Counted from the stretch's first letter, positions 7,981 through 15,626 are shown. The stretch is DNA of 19,282 nt from UMGS172 sp045651745 (GCA_045651745.1 JAZRSW010000102.1:1-19282); one strand, 5' to 3'. Made by a program: numbers and translations. Notes: generated by a model not told the origin, from the sequence alone.

Positions 7981-9054
7981 ATGAATATTAAAAGAATGTC
8001 ATTATTTTCTAAAATTTATTTAGCTGTTGTTTCTGTGTTTTTGGTTTTGCTGGTTGCCGTGGGCGGTGTTTTGTGGTTTTATTTAAGCGCTTTTGAAGCA
8101 TCTCGTCCGAATACAACTGCCGAAAAAGTTTTCACGGAAAACTTTAAAACAGGCAATATCGGTGGCTTGGTTAAACAGTTTTCTGCCGAAAAATTAAAGT
8201 TTGATAATGAAGAAAACATTAACCGCGAGTTCAAGGAGCAGTATGATTTAACTAAACTCAACTATTTTGCCGTTGAGTCAAAAGAGCAAGGCAAAGTGCA
8301 ATACACCGTCAGTTATAATAATATGAAGTTGGCTGACTTTGTATTAGTGAAAAATAAGGATATCGGCTTTGGGATGAAAGATTACATTTTGGAAGATGTC
8401 AATTTTTCATTAAAGCAGAGCGATGCAGTTACTGTTTTGGTAAATAAAGGCCATAATCTAAAACTTAACGGTATCAACGTTGATAAATCATATATAACCG
8501 AGACCGATGTTCAGGATGCTTCTTATAAGCATATGCCGAAAGACGTTGAAGGTATATTATATGATAAGTATGTTGTATCTGAATTTTTGTTTGAACCTGA
8601 AATTTCGGTAGCGGGCTTTGACGGGGTTGAACAGAAGGCAGTTTATGACGAAACTCTTAAATGCTATATTGTTCCAAAAACTTATAACGAAACATTGCAG
8701 AGCGAACACTCGGATTACGTTATAAAAGCAATGAAAGAATATGCGAGATTTCTTTCAAACAAGGGTAGTTTTTCTTACGTTGCACCTTTCCTTGATTCTA
8801 AATCGAGGCTTTATACCAACATAAGAGACGTATCTGTGACGTGGCTGTGGAAACATAAGGAGCATAAGATTTCCGAAGAAAAGGCTGAAAATTTCTATAA
8901 ATATACCGATAACGTATTTTCTTGTAGCGTTTATTTGAAAAACACACTTATCAATTATTCTAACGAAGAACACATTGAATATATTGATGTAACGTTGTAT
9001 TTAAGATATGTTGATGGTAAGTATTTAATCTATGATATGGTTAATAATGATTAA
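7981..9054 (+). CDS. Membrane-anchored protein of unknown function
   Basis: I do not recognise this 357-residue protein as a named family. A short basic N-terminus (MNIKRMSLFSK) precedes one strong membrane helix (about 11-36) with no clear signal-peptidase site, so it is probably anchored with a large extracytoplasmic part. Residues 110-235 are beta-rich, with an LKLNGINVD turn (160-168) reminiscent of small Ig-like or carrier domains. Residues 241-357 mix helices and strands and end in VTLYLRYVDGKYLIYDM, a shape that recalls NTF2-like domains; that is only an impression. No catalytic motif is evident. It starts 4 nt after the fusion gene, whose stop overlaps its ribosome binding site (AGGTG, 7971-7975), implying coupled translation. 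Context suggests work with the glycosyltransferase/glycosidase at the cell surface. Confidence 0.8.
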   Translation: MNIKRMSLFSKIYLAVVSVFLVLLVAVGGVLWFYLSAFEASRPNTTAEKVFTENFKTGNIGGLVKQFSAEKLKFDNEENINREFKEQYDLTKLNYFAVESKEQGKVQYTVSYNNMKLADFVLVKNKDIGFGMKDYILEDVNFSLKQSDAVTVLVNKGHNLKLNGINVDKSYITETDVQDASYKHMPKDVEGILYDKYVVSEFLFEPEISVAGFDGVEQKAVYDETLKCYIVPKTYNETLQSEHSDYVIKAMKEYARFLSNKGSFSYVAPFLDSKSRLYTNIRDVSVTWLWKHKEHKISEEKAENFYKYTDNVFSCSVYLKNTLINYSNEEHIEYIDVTLYLRYVDGKYLIYDMVNND

Positions 9055-9063
9055 GGTGACGGG

Positions 9064-9612
9064 ATGAACGAGTTTGAATTGAAAATATTGGATTTTATTC
9101 AAGAGCATTTACGTTGTGAATTTTTGGATAAAGTATTACCAATAATAACAAAATTAGGTGACGCGGGTATATTTTGGATAATAGTTGCCATTGTTTTACT
9201 TATTTTCAAAAAAACACGCAAAATGGGTATTATGACAGGACTTGCGTTGTTGTTAGGGTTACTCATTGGAAATTTAACCTTAAAACCGTTAATCGCACGT
9301 ACAAGACCGTATGATATGCCGGGTGTTAATATAGATTTGTTGGTAGAACGCCTTTCTGACAAGTCTTTCCCGTCGGGACATACGTTAGCAAGTTTTGAGG
9401 CGGCTACGGTGCTGCTTATAAACGATAAGCGGTTTGGTTATCCTGCGATTGTTTTGGCAACCGTTATCGCACTTTCTCGTCTTTATTTATACGTTCATTA
9501 TCCAACCGATGTTTTGGCTGGAATTGTATTGGGCATATTGATAGCCTTTGCGTCTTGTTTTATTGTTAATAAAGTTCAAAAAGTATATTCAGAAAGACGT
9601 TTATCTAAGTAA
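9064..9612 (+). CDS. PAP2-family membrane phosphatase
   Basis: A 182-residue integral membrane phosphatase with the complete PAP2 signature: K-x6-RP (K74 to R81-P82), PSGH (103-106, catalytic histidine H106) and SR-x5-H-x3-D (S138-R139, H145, D149). Five or six hydrophobic helices surround these motifs, placing the active site near the outer membrane face. Family members remove phosphate from undecaprenyl diphosphate, phosphatidic acid or phosphatidylglycerophosphate; the sequence does not say which. Next to a polyprenyl-phosphate glycosyltransferase and a lipid kinase, recycling of a lipid carrier or of phosphatidic acid is plausible. It is small, like BcrC-type members. The ribosome binding site AAGGTGA (9053-9059) overlaps the previous stop codon, so translation is probably coupled. 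Confidence 0.93.
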   Translation: MNEFELKILDFIQEHLRCEFLDKVLPIITKLGDAGIFWIIVAIVLLIFKKTRKMGIMTGLALLLGLLIGNLTLKPLIARTRPYDMPGVNIDLLVERLSDKSFPSGHTLASFEAATVLLINDKRFGYPAIVLATVIALSRLYLYVHYPTDVLAGIVLGILIAFASCFIVNKVQKVYSERRLSK

Positions 9613-9629
9613 GATTTCGGGTGGGAAAT

Positions 9630-10517
9630 ATGAAGAAATTATTGCTTATAGTTAACCCAGTGTCAGGCAAAATGAAAGCAAAAACTACCTTGCTTGATGT
9701 TATTAAAACTTTGCAGGCTAACGGTTATGAAGTTACGGTTAAGTTAACTGAAAAAAGAGGTCACGCGGTTGAAATGGCCAAAAATGCAGAGGCTGATGGT
9801 TTTCAAGAGGTTGTATGCTTCGGCGGTGATGGCACATTAAATGAGACAATTAGCGGTTTTATGCAATCAGGCAGTAAACTGCCGTTGGGCTATATTCCCG
9901 CGGGAAGTACAAACGATTTTGCTTCAAGTATGAAACTTTCAAGCGTGCCTAAAATTGCGGCTAAAACTATTGCCAAGGGAGATATTAACCTAATTGACGT
10001 TGGTAAGTTTAATAATGAGAGATACTTTACGTATGTCGCATGCTTTGGCGCGTTCACCGCTTCATCATATAGTGTTTCCCAAGATATTAAGAATGTTTTG
10101 GGCCATTTTGCTTATGTTTTGGGGAGTATTAAAGAAATCGGCGCAATTAAAAGTTATAATTTGACTATTGAAATGGATAATATTACCGTTTCGGGAGAAT
10201 ATATATTTGTATCGGCTACTAATTCAACTTCGGTTGCAGGAATTGTCAAACTCCGCGATGAGTTGGTTGATATGGGTGACGGTGTGTTTGAGGTTGCACT
10301 GGTTAAAAAGCCGAAAAACCTTGTTGAATTAAATAAAATTATCACGGCAATTACATCGTCTAACTTTGATAACGGTCAGATTGAGTTCTATAAATCGTCA
10401 AAAGTTAATATTATATATGATGGTAAACTTGATTGGTCGCTTGACGGTGAACATGCTGAAAGTGACGGAAATATCATAATCGAGAATGTTCATCACGGTA
10501 TTAAATTTATAAGATAG
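9630..10517 (+). CDS. Diacylglycerol kinase-type lipid kinase (YegS/DgkB family)
   Basis: A 295-residue soluble or membrane-associated lipid kinase that transfers phosphate from ATP to a lipid alcohol, most likely diacylglycerol. The catalytic domain is intact: VNPVSGK (8-14), the nucleotide-binding GGDGT (65-69), YIPAGSTNDFA (88-98) and a C-terminal LDGE (271-274) typical of the second lobe. In DgkB-type Gram-positive biology the enzyme returns diacylglycerol left by lipoteichoic acid synthesis to phosphatidic acid. Pairing with a PAP2 phosphatase gives both directions of a lipid phosphorylation cycle in one operon. I chose the ATG at 9630 because GGGTGG (9619-9624) is correctly spaced for it; the in-frame GTG at 9621 falls inside that site. 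Action on undecaprenol or sphingoid lipids cannot be excluded. Confidence 0.92.
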   Translation: MKKLLLIVNPVSGKMKAKTTLLDVIKTLQANGYEVTVKLTEKRGHAVEMAKNAEADGFQEVVCFGGDGTLNETISGFMQSGSKLPLGYIPAGSTNDFASSMKLSSVPKIAAKTIAKGDINLIDVGKFNNERYFTYVACFGAFTASSYSVSQDIKNVLGHFAYVLGSIKEIGAIKSYNLTIEMDNITVSGEYIFVSATNSTSVAGIVKLRDELVDMGDGVFEVALVKKPKNLVELNKIITAITSSNFDNGQIEFYKSSKVNIIYDGKLDWSLDGEHAESDGNIIIENVHHGIKFIR

Positions 10518-10536
10518 ACTGTGTTCGGAGGAATAT

Positions 10537-11523
10537 ATGAAAAAGGGTACTAAAGGGTTACTTGTTGCTGCGGGGGTTTGTACTGCGGCTTTAGCGGGTG
10601 CTGTGTATCTTTCGGGTAGGTTGCTTGTTGACGCTGCTGTGAAAAGGGAAGGCGTTAAGGTCAAACTTCCGCAAAAGTTTCAATCGAAAATTTCGGGTGG
10701 AATGTTTGAAGACCCTCACGTTAAAGATATTGTCATAGCAGCTGAAAAGGCTAAAAAACTTCCTGTTGAACAGGTTTCAATTTTAAGCGATGACGGTCTA
10801 AACCTGACGGGTAGTTTATATCGTTGTGATAAACCCAAAAGGATAGTAATTGCAATGCATGGCTGGAGGTCTAATTGGTGGACTGATTTCAGTTGCTCGG
10901 TTAATTTCCTGCACGACGAGGGTTGTATGATGCTTATGCCCGACCAAAGAGGAACAAACGACAGCGAGGGTGAGCATATAGGTTTCGGCGTTTTGGAAAG
11001 AAACGACTGTGCTTTGTGGGTTAAATATATTGTAGAGCGTTTTGGTCACGACCTACCGATTTATCTGTTAGGCATTTCAATGGGCGCTACAACCGTGCTT
11101 ATGACGGCAGGTTGTGATTTGCCGGATTGCGTTAAGGGTATCATTTCGGATTGCGGTTTCACTTCGCCTCACGCCATTTGGAAGCACGTGTTGGATAATA
11201 ACTTAAAGATGAACGAAAAACTCACGTATCCAATCGCTAATGCTATTTTAAAACGTGAAGCCAATTTCAGCGGTGACGATTATTCAACGGTAGATGCGTT
11301 AAAAGTTAATACCAAACCTGTTTTGTTTATTCACGGTTCGGACGATAAATTTGTACCGCTTGATATGACGTTTGAAAACTACCTTGCAACTTCAGCACCG
11401 AAACAGTTGTTGATTGTTCCGGGCGCAGGTCACGGTATGAGTTATGTGAAAGATACTGTAAGTTATCAAAAGTCTGTCCGCAAGTTTTTCAGAAAATGTG
11501 AAAATAATCAGTGGGATAATTAA
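10537..11523 (+). CDS. Membrane-anchored alpha/beta hydrolase
   Basis: A 328-residue alpha/beta-fold serine hydrolase. After a basic MKKGTK start a hydrophobic segment (about 7-30) looks like an uncleaved signal anchor, placing the catalytic domain outside the membrane. The oxyanion HGW (108-110) follows a beta strand. The nucleophile is S181 in GISMG, the acid is D269 or D270 in HGSDDKF, and the histidine is H299 in GAGHG. The order matches the BAAT/prolyl-oligopeptidase-like esterase families. Substrate unknown: in this operon an acyl ester of a lipid or an O-acylated glycan is plausible, but that is inference from neighbours. GGAGG at 10527-10531 sets the start. It is the last gene of the operon and is followed by a strong terminator. 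Confidence 0.88.
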   Translation: MKKGTKGLLVAAGVCTAALAGAVYLSGRLLVDAAVKREGVKVKLPQKFQSKISGGMFEDPHVKDIVIAAEKAKKLPVEQVSILSDDGLNLTGSLYRCDKPKRIVIAMHGWRSNWWTDFSCSVNFLHDEGCMMLMPDQRGTNDSEGEHIGFGVLERNDCALWVKYIVERFGHDLPIYLLGISMGATTVLMTAGCDLPDCVKGIISDCGFTSPHAIWKHVLDNNLKMNEKLTYPIANAILKREANFSGDDYSTVDALKVNTKPVLFIHGSDDKFVPLDMTFENYLATSAPKQLLIVPGAGHGMSYVKDTVSYQKSVRKFFRKCENNQWDN

Positions 11524-11541
11524 ATTAGTATAAATGGATAT

Positions 11542-11576
11542 AAAAAAACTCTCCGCTTTTGGCGGAGAGTTTTTTT
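11542..11576. terminator. Bidirectional terminator between convergent genes
   Basis: ACTCTCCGC (11548-11556) pairs perfectly with GCGGAGAGT (11562-11570), with seven A's before and seven T's after, so either transcript gets a U-tract. It ends the lipid-phosphate operon from the left and the solute-binding protein gene from the right. Confidence 0.92.
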
Positions 11577-11600
11577 ATTAAGTAAATTCAAGTGCTACGA

Positions 11601-12989
11601 TTATGCACCATACTTGATACGGTCAGCTTCAATCTTGTCAGCAATAAGCTGGTTACCACGCTCACAAGCGGTATCAACGATGTTGCTCATACTGTCAAGA
11701 GCAGTTTTCATATCGTTCTTTGATGTTTTGTTAATGGTGTTATAGAAAGCAGCGTTAGCGTTTGAGTACTCAGCAAGAATTGCCAAAGGCCAGTCAAAGT
11801 TGAAGTACTTTTCATCAGCAGTTGCTTCGGTAATCTTGTAGTAGAACTGACCTGCTTCAACAGAGAAGAATACATTTTCGAGGTCCCAGTTATTATAATC
11901 TAACCAATAACGGATGAAGTAACCTGCAGCATCTGCGTTAGGAGCACCGTCTACAATACCGTGTGCGCCGTAGATAGATGAAATAAGACCTTTTTCGCCT
12001 TCATTGAAAGAGGGCAACCAGGTAAAGCCAACATCTTCAAAGTCCATATCCATAAAGTAACCTTTGGTTTGTAAGCCGAAAGGTCCACGGATGTAGAAAC
12101 CACACTTACCGCTGGTGAAAGCACCTTTGCTTCCGTCGATTAAGCCGTTCTCTTTAGCTTCAGCAAACCACTGATAAGCTTTTAAGAGGGTGGGGTCCTG
12201 AGTACCGTTAGAGAAAGTATGAGTACCAAAGTTGTACTTGGTAATAGAAGCACCAACAGAACCTGCGAGAATATCTAATTCAAGGTGGATACCTTTGTAA
12301 TCATCACCAATAGCTTTAATATCTTTTGCACAGTTCAAGAGGGTATCCCAGCTCCAAGTGCCGTTCTCATAATGCTCTTCAGGAGTGGTATAACCGTTTT
12401 CTTCAAACAAACGCTTGTTATAGAAAACCATGTTACCGTTTCCTAACGGAGTACCAATGGTATTAAGGTAATAGGTGTTACCTTCAATAGTTGCGTTTTT
12501 AAGGAAAATCTGGTCAAAACGGGGATCCTTAAGCTCAACAGAAGAAACCTTGTTGATAGGTGCAGCAATCTGAAGAGTGATAGGGAATGCGCCGTCTTCC
12601 TCGTTGGAGACGAATACGTCAGGAATGTCTTTAGAAGCGATTTTGGTCATAATTTCCTGAACATAACCATGCTGCTGAACAAAGTAAAGCTCAACGTCAA
12701 TGCCGATATCATTTTTGACGTTTGCAAGAGTGTAAGCACCGATATCTGCCTTCTGGTCAGTCCAAGTAGCATAACGAACGGTTACACCTTTACTTGAAGC
12801 GGGCATTTGAGCATACGGGTCGAAATCTTCCCAACCGGTCATATCAGGGTCGATAGCTTCAATCTTATCTGATTTAGAGCTTGTGTTGCCGGCAGAAGAA
12901 GTGTTGTCTTTTTTGCCGCCGCAAGCGCTCATTACAGAAACCATCAAGCATAATGCGAAGACAAGACAAAGAATTCTCTTAAATGTCAT
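11601..12989 (-). CDS. ABC-type extracellular solute-binding lipoprotein (family 1)
   Basis: A 462-residue substrate-binding lipoprotein, by family usually for sugars or oligosaccharides, delivering ligand to an ABC permease. It has a lipoprotein signal peptide (MTFKRIL, hydrophobic core, VMSAC with the lipidated cysteine at 23) and a Gly/Ser/Thr/Lys-rich tether. Typical family features follow: TVRYATWTD, KIASKDIPDVFVSNEE, and VFYNKRLFEENGYTTPEE leading to WSWDTL. The start is ATG 12989. An in-frame ATG at 13007 overlaps the only ribosome binding site (GGAGG, 13005-13001), so it is unlikely; the 11-nt spacing to 12989 is long but workable. No permease or ATPase gene is next to it, so its transporter must be elsewhere. 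Both flanks are terminator or divergent promoter, making it a single-gene unit. Confidence 0.93.
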   Translation of the reverse strand: MTFKRILCLVFALCLMVSVMSACGGKKDNTSSAGNTSSKSDKIEAIDPDMTGWEDFDPYAQMPASSKGVTVRYATWTDQKADIGAYTLANVKNDIGIDVELYFVQQHGYVQEIMTKIASKDIPDVFVSNEEDGAFPITLQIAAPINKVSSVELKDPRFDQIFLKNATIEGNTYYLNTIGTPLGNGNMVFYNKRLFEENGYTTPEEHYENGTWSWDTLLNCAKDIKAIGDDYKGIHLELDILAGSVGASITKYNFGTHTFSNGTQDPTLLKAYQWFAEAKENGLIDGSKGAFTSGKCGFYIRGPFGLQTKGYFMDMDFEDVGFTWLPSFNEGEKGLISSIYGAHGIVDGAPNADAAGYFIRYWLDYNNWDLENVFFSVEAGQFYYKITEATADEKYFNFDWPLAILAEYSNANAAFYNTINKTSKNDMKTALDSMSNIVDTACERGNQLIADKIEADRIKYGA

Positions 12990-13034
12990 TTTTACAAATA
13001 CCTCCATAAAAAATATTGGTCTTTCACGACATCT

Positions 13035-13048
13035 TTCAAGCGTTTAAA
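13035..13048 (-). promoter_or_regulatory. Possible catabolite-response (cre-like) element in the leader of the solute-binding protein gene
   Basis: The 14-mer TTCAAGCGTTTAAA (plus-strand reading) matches the textbook TGTAAGCGTTTACA cre pattern at 11 of 14 positions, including the central AAGCGTTTA core. It lies about 90 nt downstream of the predicted transcription start, where bound CcpA could block elongation. Such sites occur by chance in AT-rich DNA, so this is a candidate only. Confidence 0.3.
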
Positions 13049-13141
13049 AAACTCCTAATCGGCACAGAGTATCAAAAAACATCTATAAAGTTGTCTGTGA
13101 TTACCAAAGTTTGAGCCTAAAGCCCATTACTTTGCAGGGTA

Positions 13142-13170
13142 ATTTTATCATATTTGTAAAGAAATTGCAA
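13142..13170 (-). promoter_or_regulatory. Likely promoter of the solute-binding protein gene
   Basis: On the minus strand TTGCAA (13170-13165) and TAAAAT (13147-13142) are 17 bp apart. The start would be near 13136, leaving a leader of roughly 145 nt that holds the cre-like site and an interrupted stem: CACAGA at 13063-13068 pairs with TCTGTG at 13094-13099 (plus-strand numbering). Confidence 0.55.
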
Positions 13171-13239
13171 TAGGTAAAATACCGTAAAATCATAATTTTG
13201 TTTAAAATTTATCGTTTATTTACGTAAATTTAGTTTATG

Positions 13240-13267
13240 TTGACAAAAACTTATCAAGTTATATAAT
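13240..13267 (+). promoter_or_regulatory. Sigma-A promoter of the phosphopantetheinyl transferase gene
   Basis: TTGACA (13240-13245) and TATAAT (13262-13267) are separated by 16 bp. Transcription should start near 13274, about 30 nt before the ATG at 13303, with AGAGGTGA (13289-13296) as the ribosome binding site. Confidence 0.85.
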
Positions 13268-13302
13268 ATAATTACCATTAAAAGGTAAAGAGGTGACAAA
13301 GA

Positions 13303-13932
13303 ATGGCCGAGATTTATACTATGAATTTATTTGAACCGACTGCCGAGTTATATAATAAAATGCTCGAGTTGGTTGGTGAAAATAAAAGAGAAAAGTTATT
13401 GAGATTAAAACAGCATAAAAAACAACTACAATCGCTTATTGCAGATGTTTTATTACGAGTTATTCTTTGCACTCGTTTTAACATAGACGTTAATGATATG
13501 AAGTTTGATGATATGAACGGTAAACCTTATTTGGTGGGGGAGTCGATTTGTTTCAATGTTTCACATTCTGATAATATGGTAGTGGTTGCCGTTTCTGACC
13601 AAAATATTGGAGTTGATTTAGAAAAAACACGTAATATCAACCCGAAACTAATAGATAGATATTTCACAAAGTGTGAAAAAGAGTATATTAGTGTTGATTT
13701 ACCCGATTGGCAAACACGTTTTTTTGAAGTTTGGACTAAAAAAGAGGCTTTTCTTAAAAGGTCGGGTGTCGGTCTTCGTGTTAAACTTAACGAACTTGAA
13801 ACCAAGACCTGCGAAGGCATTAAAACCTATAATTTAGATGGTTTTGCACTTTCTGTATGTTGTTACGATGCAAACATTCATCTTTATAATAATGAATATT
13901 GTAAGTTGTTATTAGATAAATATTTTATGTAA
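13303..13932 (+). CDS. Sfp-type 4'-phosphopantetheinyl transferase
   Basis: A 209-residue cytosolic enzyme that moves the phosphopantetheine arm of coenzyme A onto a serine of carrier proteins. The three family motifs are present and in order: FNVSHS (84-89), IGVDLE (102-107, magnesium-binding D105) and WTKKEAFLK (144-152, with E148). Length fits the compact Sfp/Gsp/HetI class. No polyketide, peptide-synthetase or fatty-acid gene is in the window, so its partner could be the general acyl carrier protein or a distant secondary-metabolite cluster. It is transcribed from its own strong promoter, divergently from the solute-binding lipoprotein, and may extend into the membrane protein downstream, since I see no terminator in the 88-nt gap. 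Confidence 0.93.
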   Translation: MAEIYTMNLFEPTAELYNKMLELVGENKREKLLRLKQHKKQLQSLIADVLLRVILCTRFNIDVNDMKFDDMNGKPYLVGESICFNVSHSDNMVVVAVSDQNIGVDLEKTRNINPKLIDRYFTKCEKEYISVDLPDWQTRFFEVWTKKEAFLKRSGVGLRVKLNELETKTCEGIKTYNLDGFALSVCCYDANIHLYNNEYCKLLLDKYFM

Positions 13933-14020
13933 AAAAATCAACTATTGACTTGCGCTGATTTGATTAATGTGTTAATATAAAAACGTAATTTCAGTGTCTT
14001 TTGAGAAAGGCGGAAAACAA

Positions 14021-15265
14021 ATGAAACATGAAAGTTTTAGTGATAAAATCAAAGCAAAGTGGCAAGGTGTAAAGCCCGGTTGGCGCTCTTGTGCTATGAT
14101 AGGTATAAGTGTGTTTATATTGTATCTTTGTATAACATATTGGCCTTATGCGGCAAAATTGTTTATAACACTTTTAGGCGCTGCAACACCTGTTTTTATT
14201 GGATGTATTATTGCTTATCCTCTTAATATTTTGATGTCCTTTTATGAAAGATATTGGTTCCCAAAATCTATAAAATCAGCCGTAGTCAAATCTCGCAGAC
14301 CTATATCATTACTTTTTGCGGTTATAACATTGTTAGCAATAATTTCATTAGTTATTGGTCTTGTATTACCGCAGTTTATTGAGTGTGTTAAATTGATAAT
14401 AAGTTATATCCCATACGCAACATCAAACGTAGTTTTGTTTTTAGAAAAATACAATATATTAAATGATAATACCGCAGCTTATTTTGAATCAATAGATTGG
14501 CAAGCTTGGATGACTAAGGCCGCTTCTGTTTTCACAAGTGGTATTGGTAATGTGGTAGAGGTTGTGTTTATAACTATAACTTCGGTATTTTCAGGTGTAA
14601 TTACGGCAGTTTTGAGTATTATTTTTGCAGGATATATTTTAATTGGTAAAAATAAACTCGGAAGTCAAATTGACCGTACTATGAAATGTTATTTGGCTGA
14701 TAAGTGGTATAAGAGATTAAAGTATTTTATAAATATTTTGGATGAAAGTTTCCACAAGTATATTGTAGGGCAGTGTGTAGAAGCGGTTATTTTAGGCGTT
14801 CTGTGTACCGTTGGAATGTTGATTTTACAACTGCCTTATGCTCCGATGGTTGGTGCTTTGATTGCGTTGACGGCATTGATTCCTATTGCGGGTGCTTATA
14901 TCGGTGCCGGTGTCGGTGCGTTTCTGATATTAATGGTTTCTCCTGTTAAGGCTATTGTTTTTATAATATTCATCATAATTCTTCAGCAACTTGAGGGCAA
15001 TTTCATTTATCCAAAGGTTGTCGGTTCGTCTATCGGTTTACCAAGCGTTTGGGTGCTTGCTGCGGTTACTATTGGTGGCGGAGTTATGGGCGTCGGAGGT
15101 ATGCTTTTGGGTGTTCCTTTGGCAGCTACCTTATATAAAATCCTACGTAATGATGTATATAAGAATCTTGATGTTCCATTGAGCAGTGAAGAAACTGATG
15201 AGGGAAATGCAGAAAAACCATCAACTAAGCCTGTGAAAAAGCGTAAGGTTGAAGATAAAAAGTAA
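14021..15265 (+). CDS. AI-2E family (TqsA/YdiK-like) membrane transporter
   Basis: A 414-residue polytopic membrane protein of the AI-2 exporter-like superfamily (PF01594). It has about eight hydrophobic helices: two pairs at 23-72 and 96-138, one long one at 178-208 and a C-terminal bundle at 253-373. The family hallmark QQLEGNFIYPKVVGSS (322-337) is followed by IGLPSVWVL and a Gly-rich stretch, with LIPIAGAYIGAGVGAF (286-301) before it. Named members include a putative AI-2 exporter and sodium/proton antiporters; the transported substrate here is unknown. The cytoplasmic tail is rich in Lys and Glu. The ATG at 14021 is preceded by AAAGGCGG (14006-14013); an in-frame GTG at 13994 lacks such a site. 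No clean promoter is visible in the gap, so it may be read from the phosphopantetheinyl transferase promoter. Confidence 0.9.
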   Translation: MKHESFSDKIKAKWQGVKPGWRSCAMIGISVFILYLCITYWPYAAKLFITLLGAATPVFIGCIIAYPLNILMSFYERYWFPKSIKSAVVKSRRPISLLFAVITLLAIISLVIGLVLPQFIECVKLIISYIPYATSNVVLFLEKYNILNDNTAAYFESIDWQAWMTKAASVFTSGIGNVVEVVFITITSVFSGVITAVLSIIFAGYILIGKNKLGSQIDRTMKCYLADKWYKRLKYFINILDESFHKYIVGQCVEAVILGVLCTVGMLILQLPYAPMVGALIALTALIPIAGAYIGAGVGAFLILMVSPVKAIVFIIFIIILQQLEGNFIYPKVVGSSIGLPSVWVLAAVTIGGGVMGVGGMLLGVPLAATLYKILRNDVYKNLDVPLSSEETDEGNAEKPSTKPVKKRKVEDKK

Positions 15266-15273
15266 ATATTTTT

Positions 15274-15306
15274 AAGACCGTTCAAATGAACGGTCTTTTC
15301 TTTTTT
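15274..15306 (+). terminator. Terminator after the AI-2E family gene
   Basis: AAGACCGTTC (15274-15283) pairs perfectly with GAACGGTCTT (15288-15297) around an AAAT loop, followed by TTCTTTTTT. It separates the transporter gene from the sulfur-carrier/desulfurase pair. Confidence 0.92.
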
Positions 15307-15327
15307 AGTGCCTTTATTTCTTAAATA

Positions 15328-15356
15328 TTCATAATATGTATGGGTGGGATTATACT
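15328..15356 (+). promoter_or_regulatory. Possible promoter of the DUF3343-cysteine desulfurase unit
   Basis: TTCATA (15328-15333) and TATACT (15351-15356) are 17 bp apart. The -10 is good and the -35 weak. A promoter is expected here because a strong terminator lies just upstream. Confidence 0.4.
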
Positions 15357-15393
15357 TCTTGCTCAATAGGATAACAAAATGGAGGGATGAAAA

Positions 15394-15606
15394 TTGGATA
15401 TGGTTAAGTTCGTTACAACCACATCGACTTTTAGTAATAAAGGTCGTGAAATATTAATAAAAAACGGAATTTCGGCAGATATAAAAAAAGTACAAGGTGG
15501 AACTGCCGTAGGATGCCTTTTCGGTATCGTTGTTTCGGCTGATGATGCGAAGAGAGCGCTACTTTTGTTAGAGGAAAATAATGTTAAGATAATTCAAATT
15601 GAATAA
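15394..15606 (+). CDS. DUF3343 putative Se/S-carrier-like small protein
   Basis: A 70-residue soluble protein resembling DUF3343 (PF11823), annotated in families as a putative selenium/sulfur carrier. It has an alternating beta-alpha pattern with a short opening strand (MVKFVTTTST), a helix around GREILIKNG, and a single cysteine, C41, in VGCLFGIVV, where such proteins usually carry a Cys. It probably starts at UUG (15394): GGAGG at 15381-15385 is 8 nt upstream, while the next in-frame ATG (15400) is 14 nt away and the ATG at 15387 is out of frame and short. The cysteine desulfurase gene begins 20 nt after its stop. Accepting sulfur from that enzyme on C41 is a reasonable inference, not shown by the sequence. 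Confidence 0.8.
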   Translation: MDMVKFVTTTSTFSNKGREILIKNGISADIKKVQGGTAVGCLFGIVVSADDAKRALLLLEENNVKIIQIE

Positions 15607-15626
15607 GTCTTTAGGAGGTGATTTAT

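Noticed and set aside
13945..13978. Promoter for the AI-2E family gene (TTGACT at 13945 with TAATAT at 13973)
   Set aside because: The 22-bp spacer is too long, and alternative pairings match poorly; read-through from the upstream gene is as likely.
15618..15626. GTG start for the cysteine desulfurase (similar cases at 5799, 9621 and 13994)
   Set aside because: At 15618, 5799 and 9621 the GTG overlaps the ribosome binding site of the ATG a few codons later; at 13994 it lies upstream and lacks a ribosome binding site. The ATG start matches the family's usual N-terminus or is correctly spaced.
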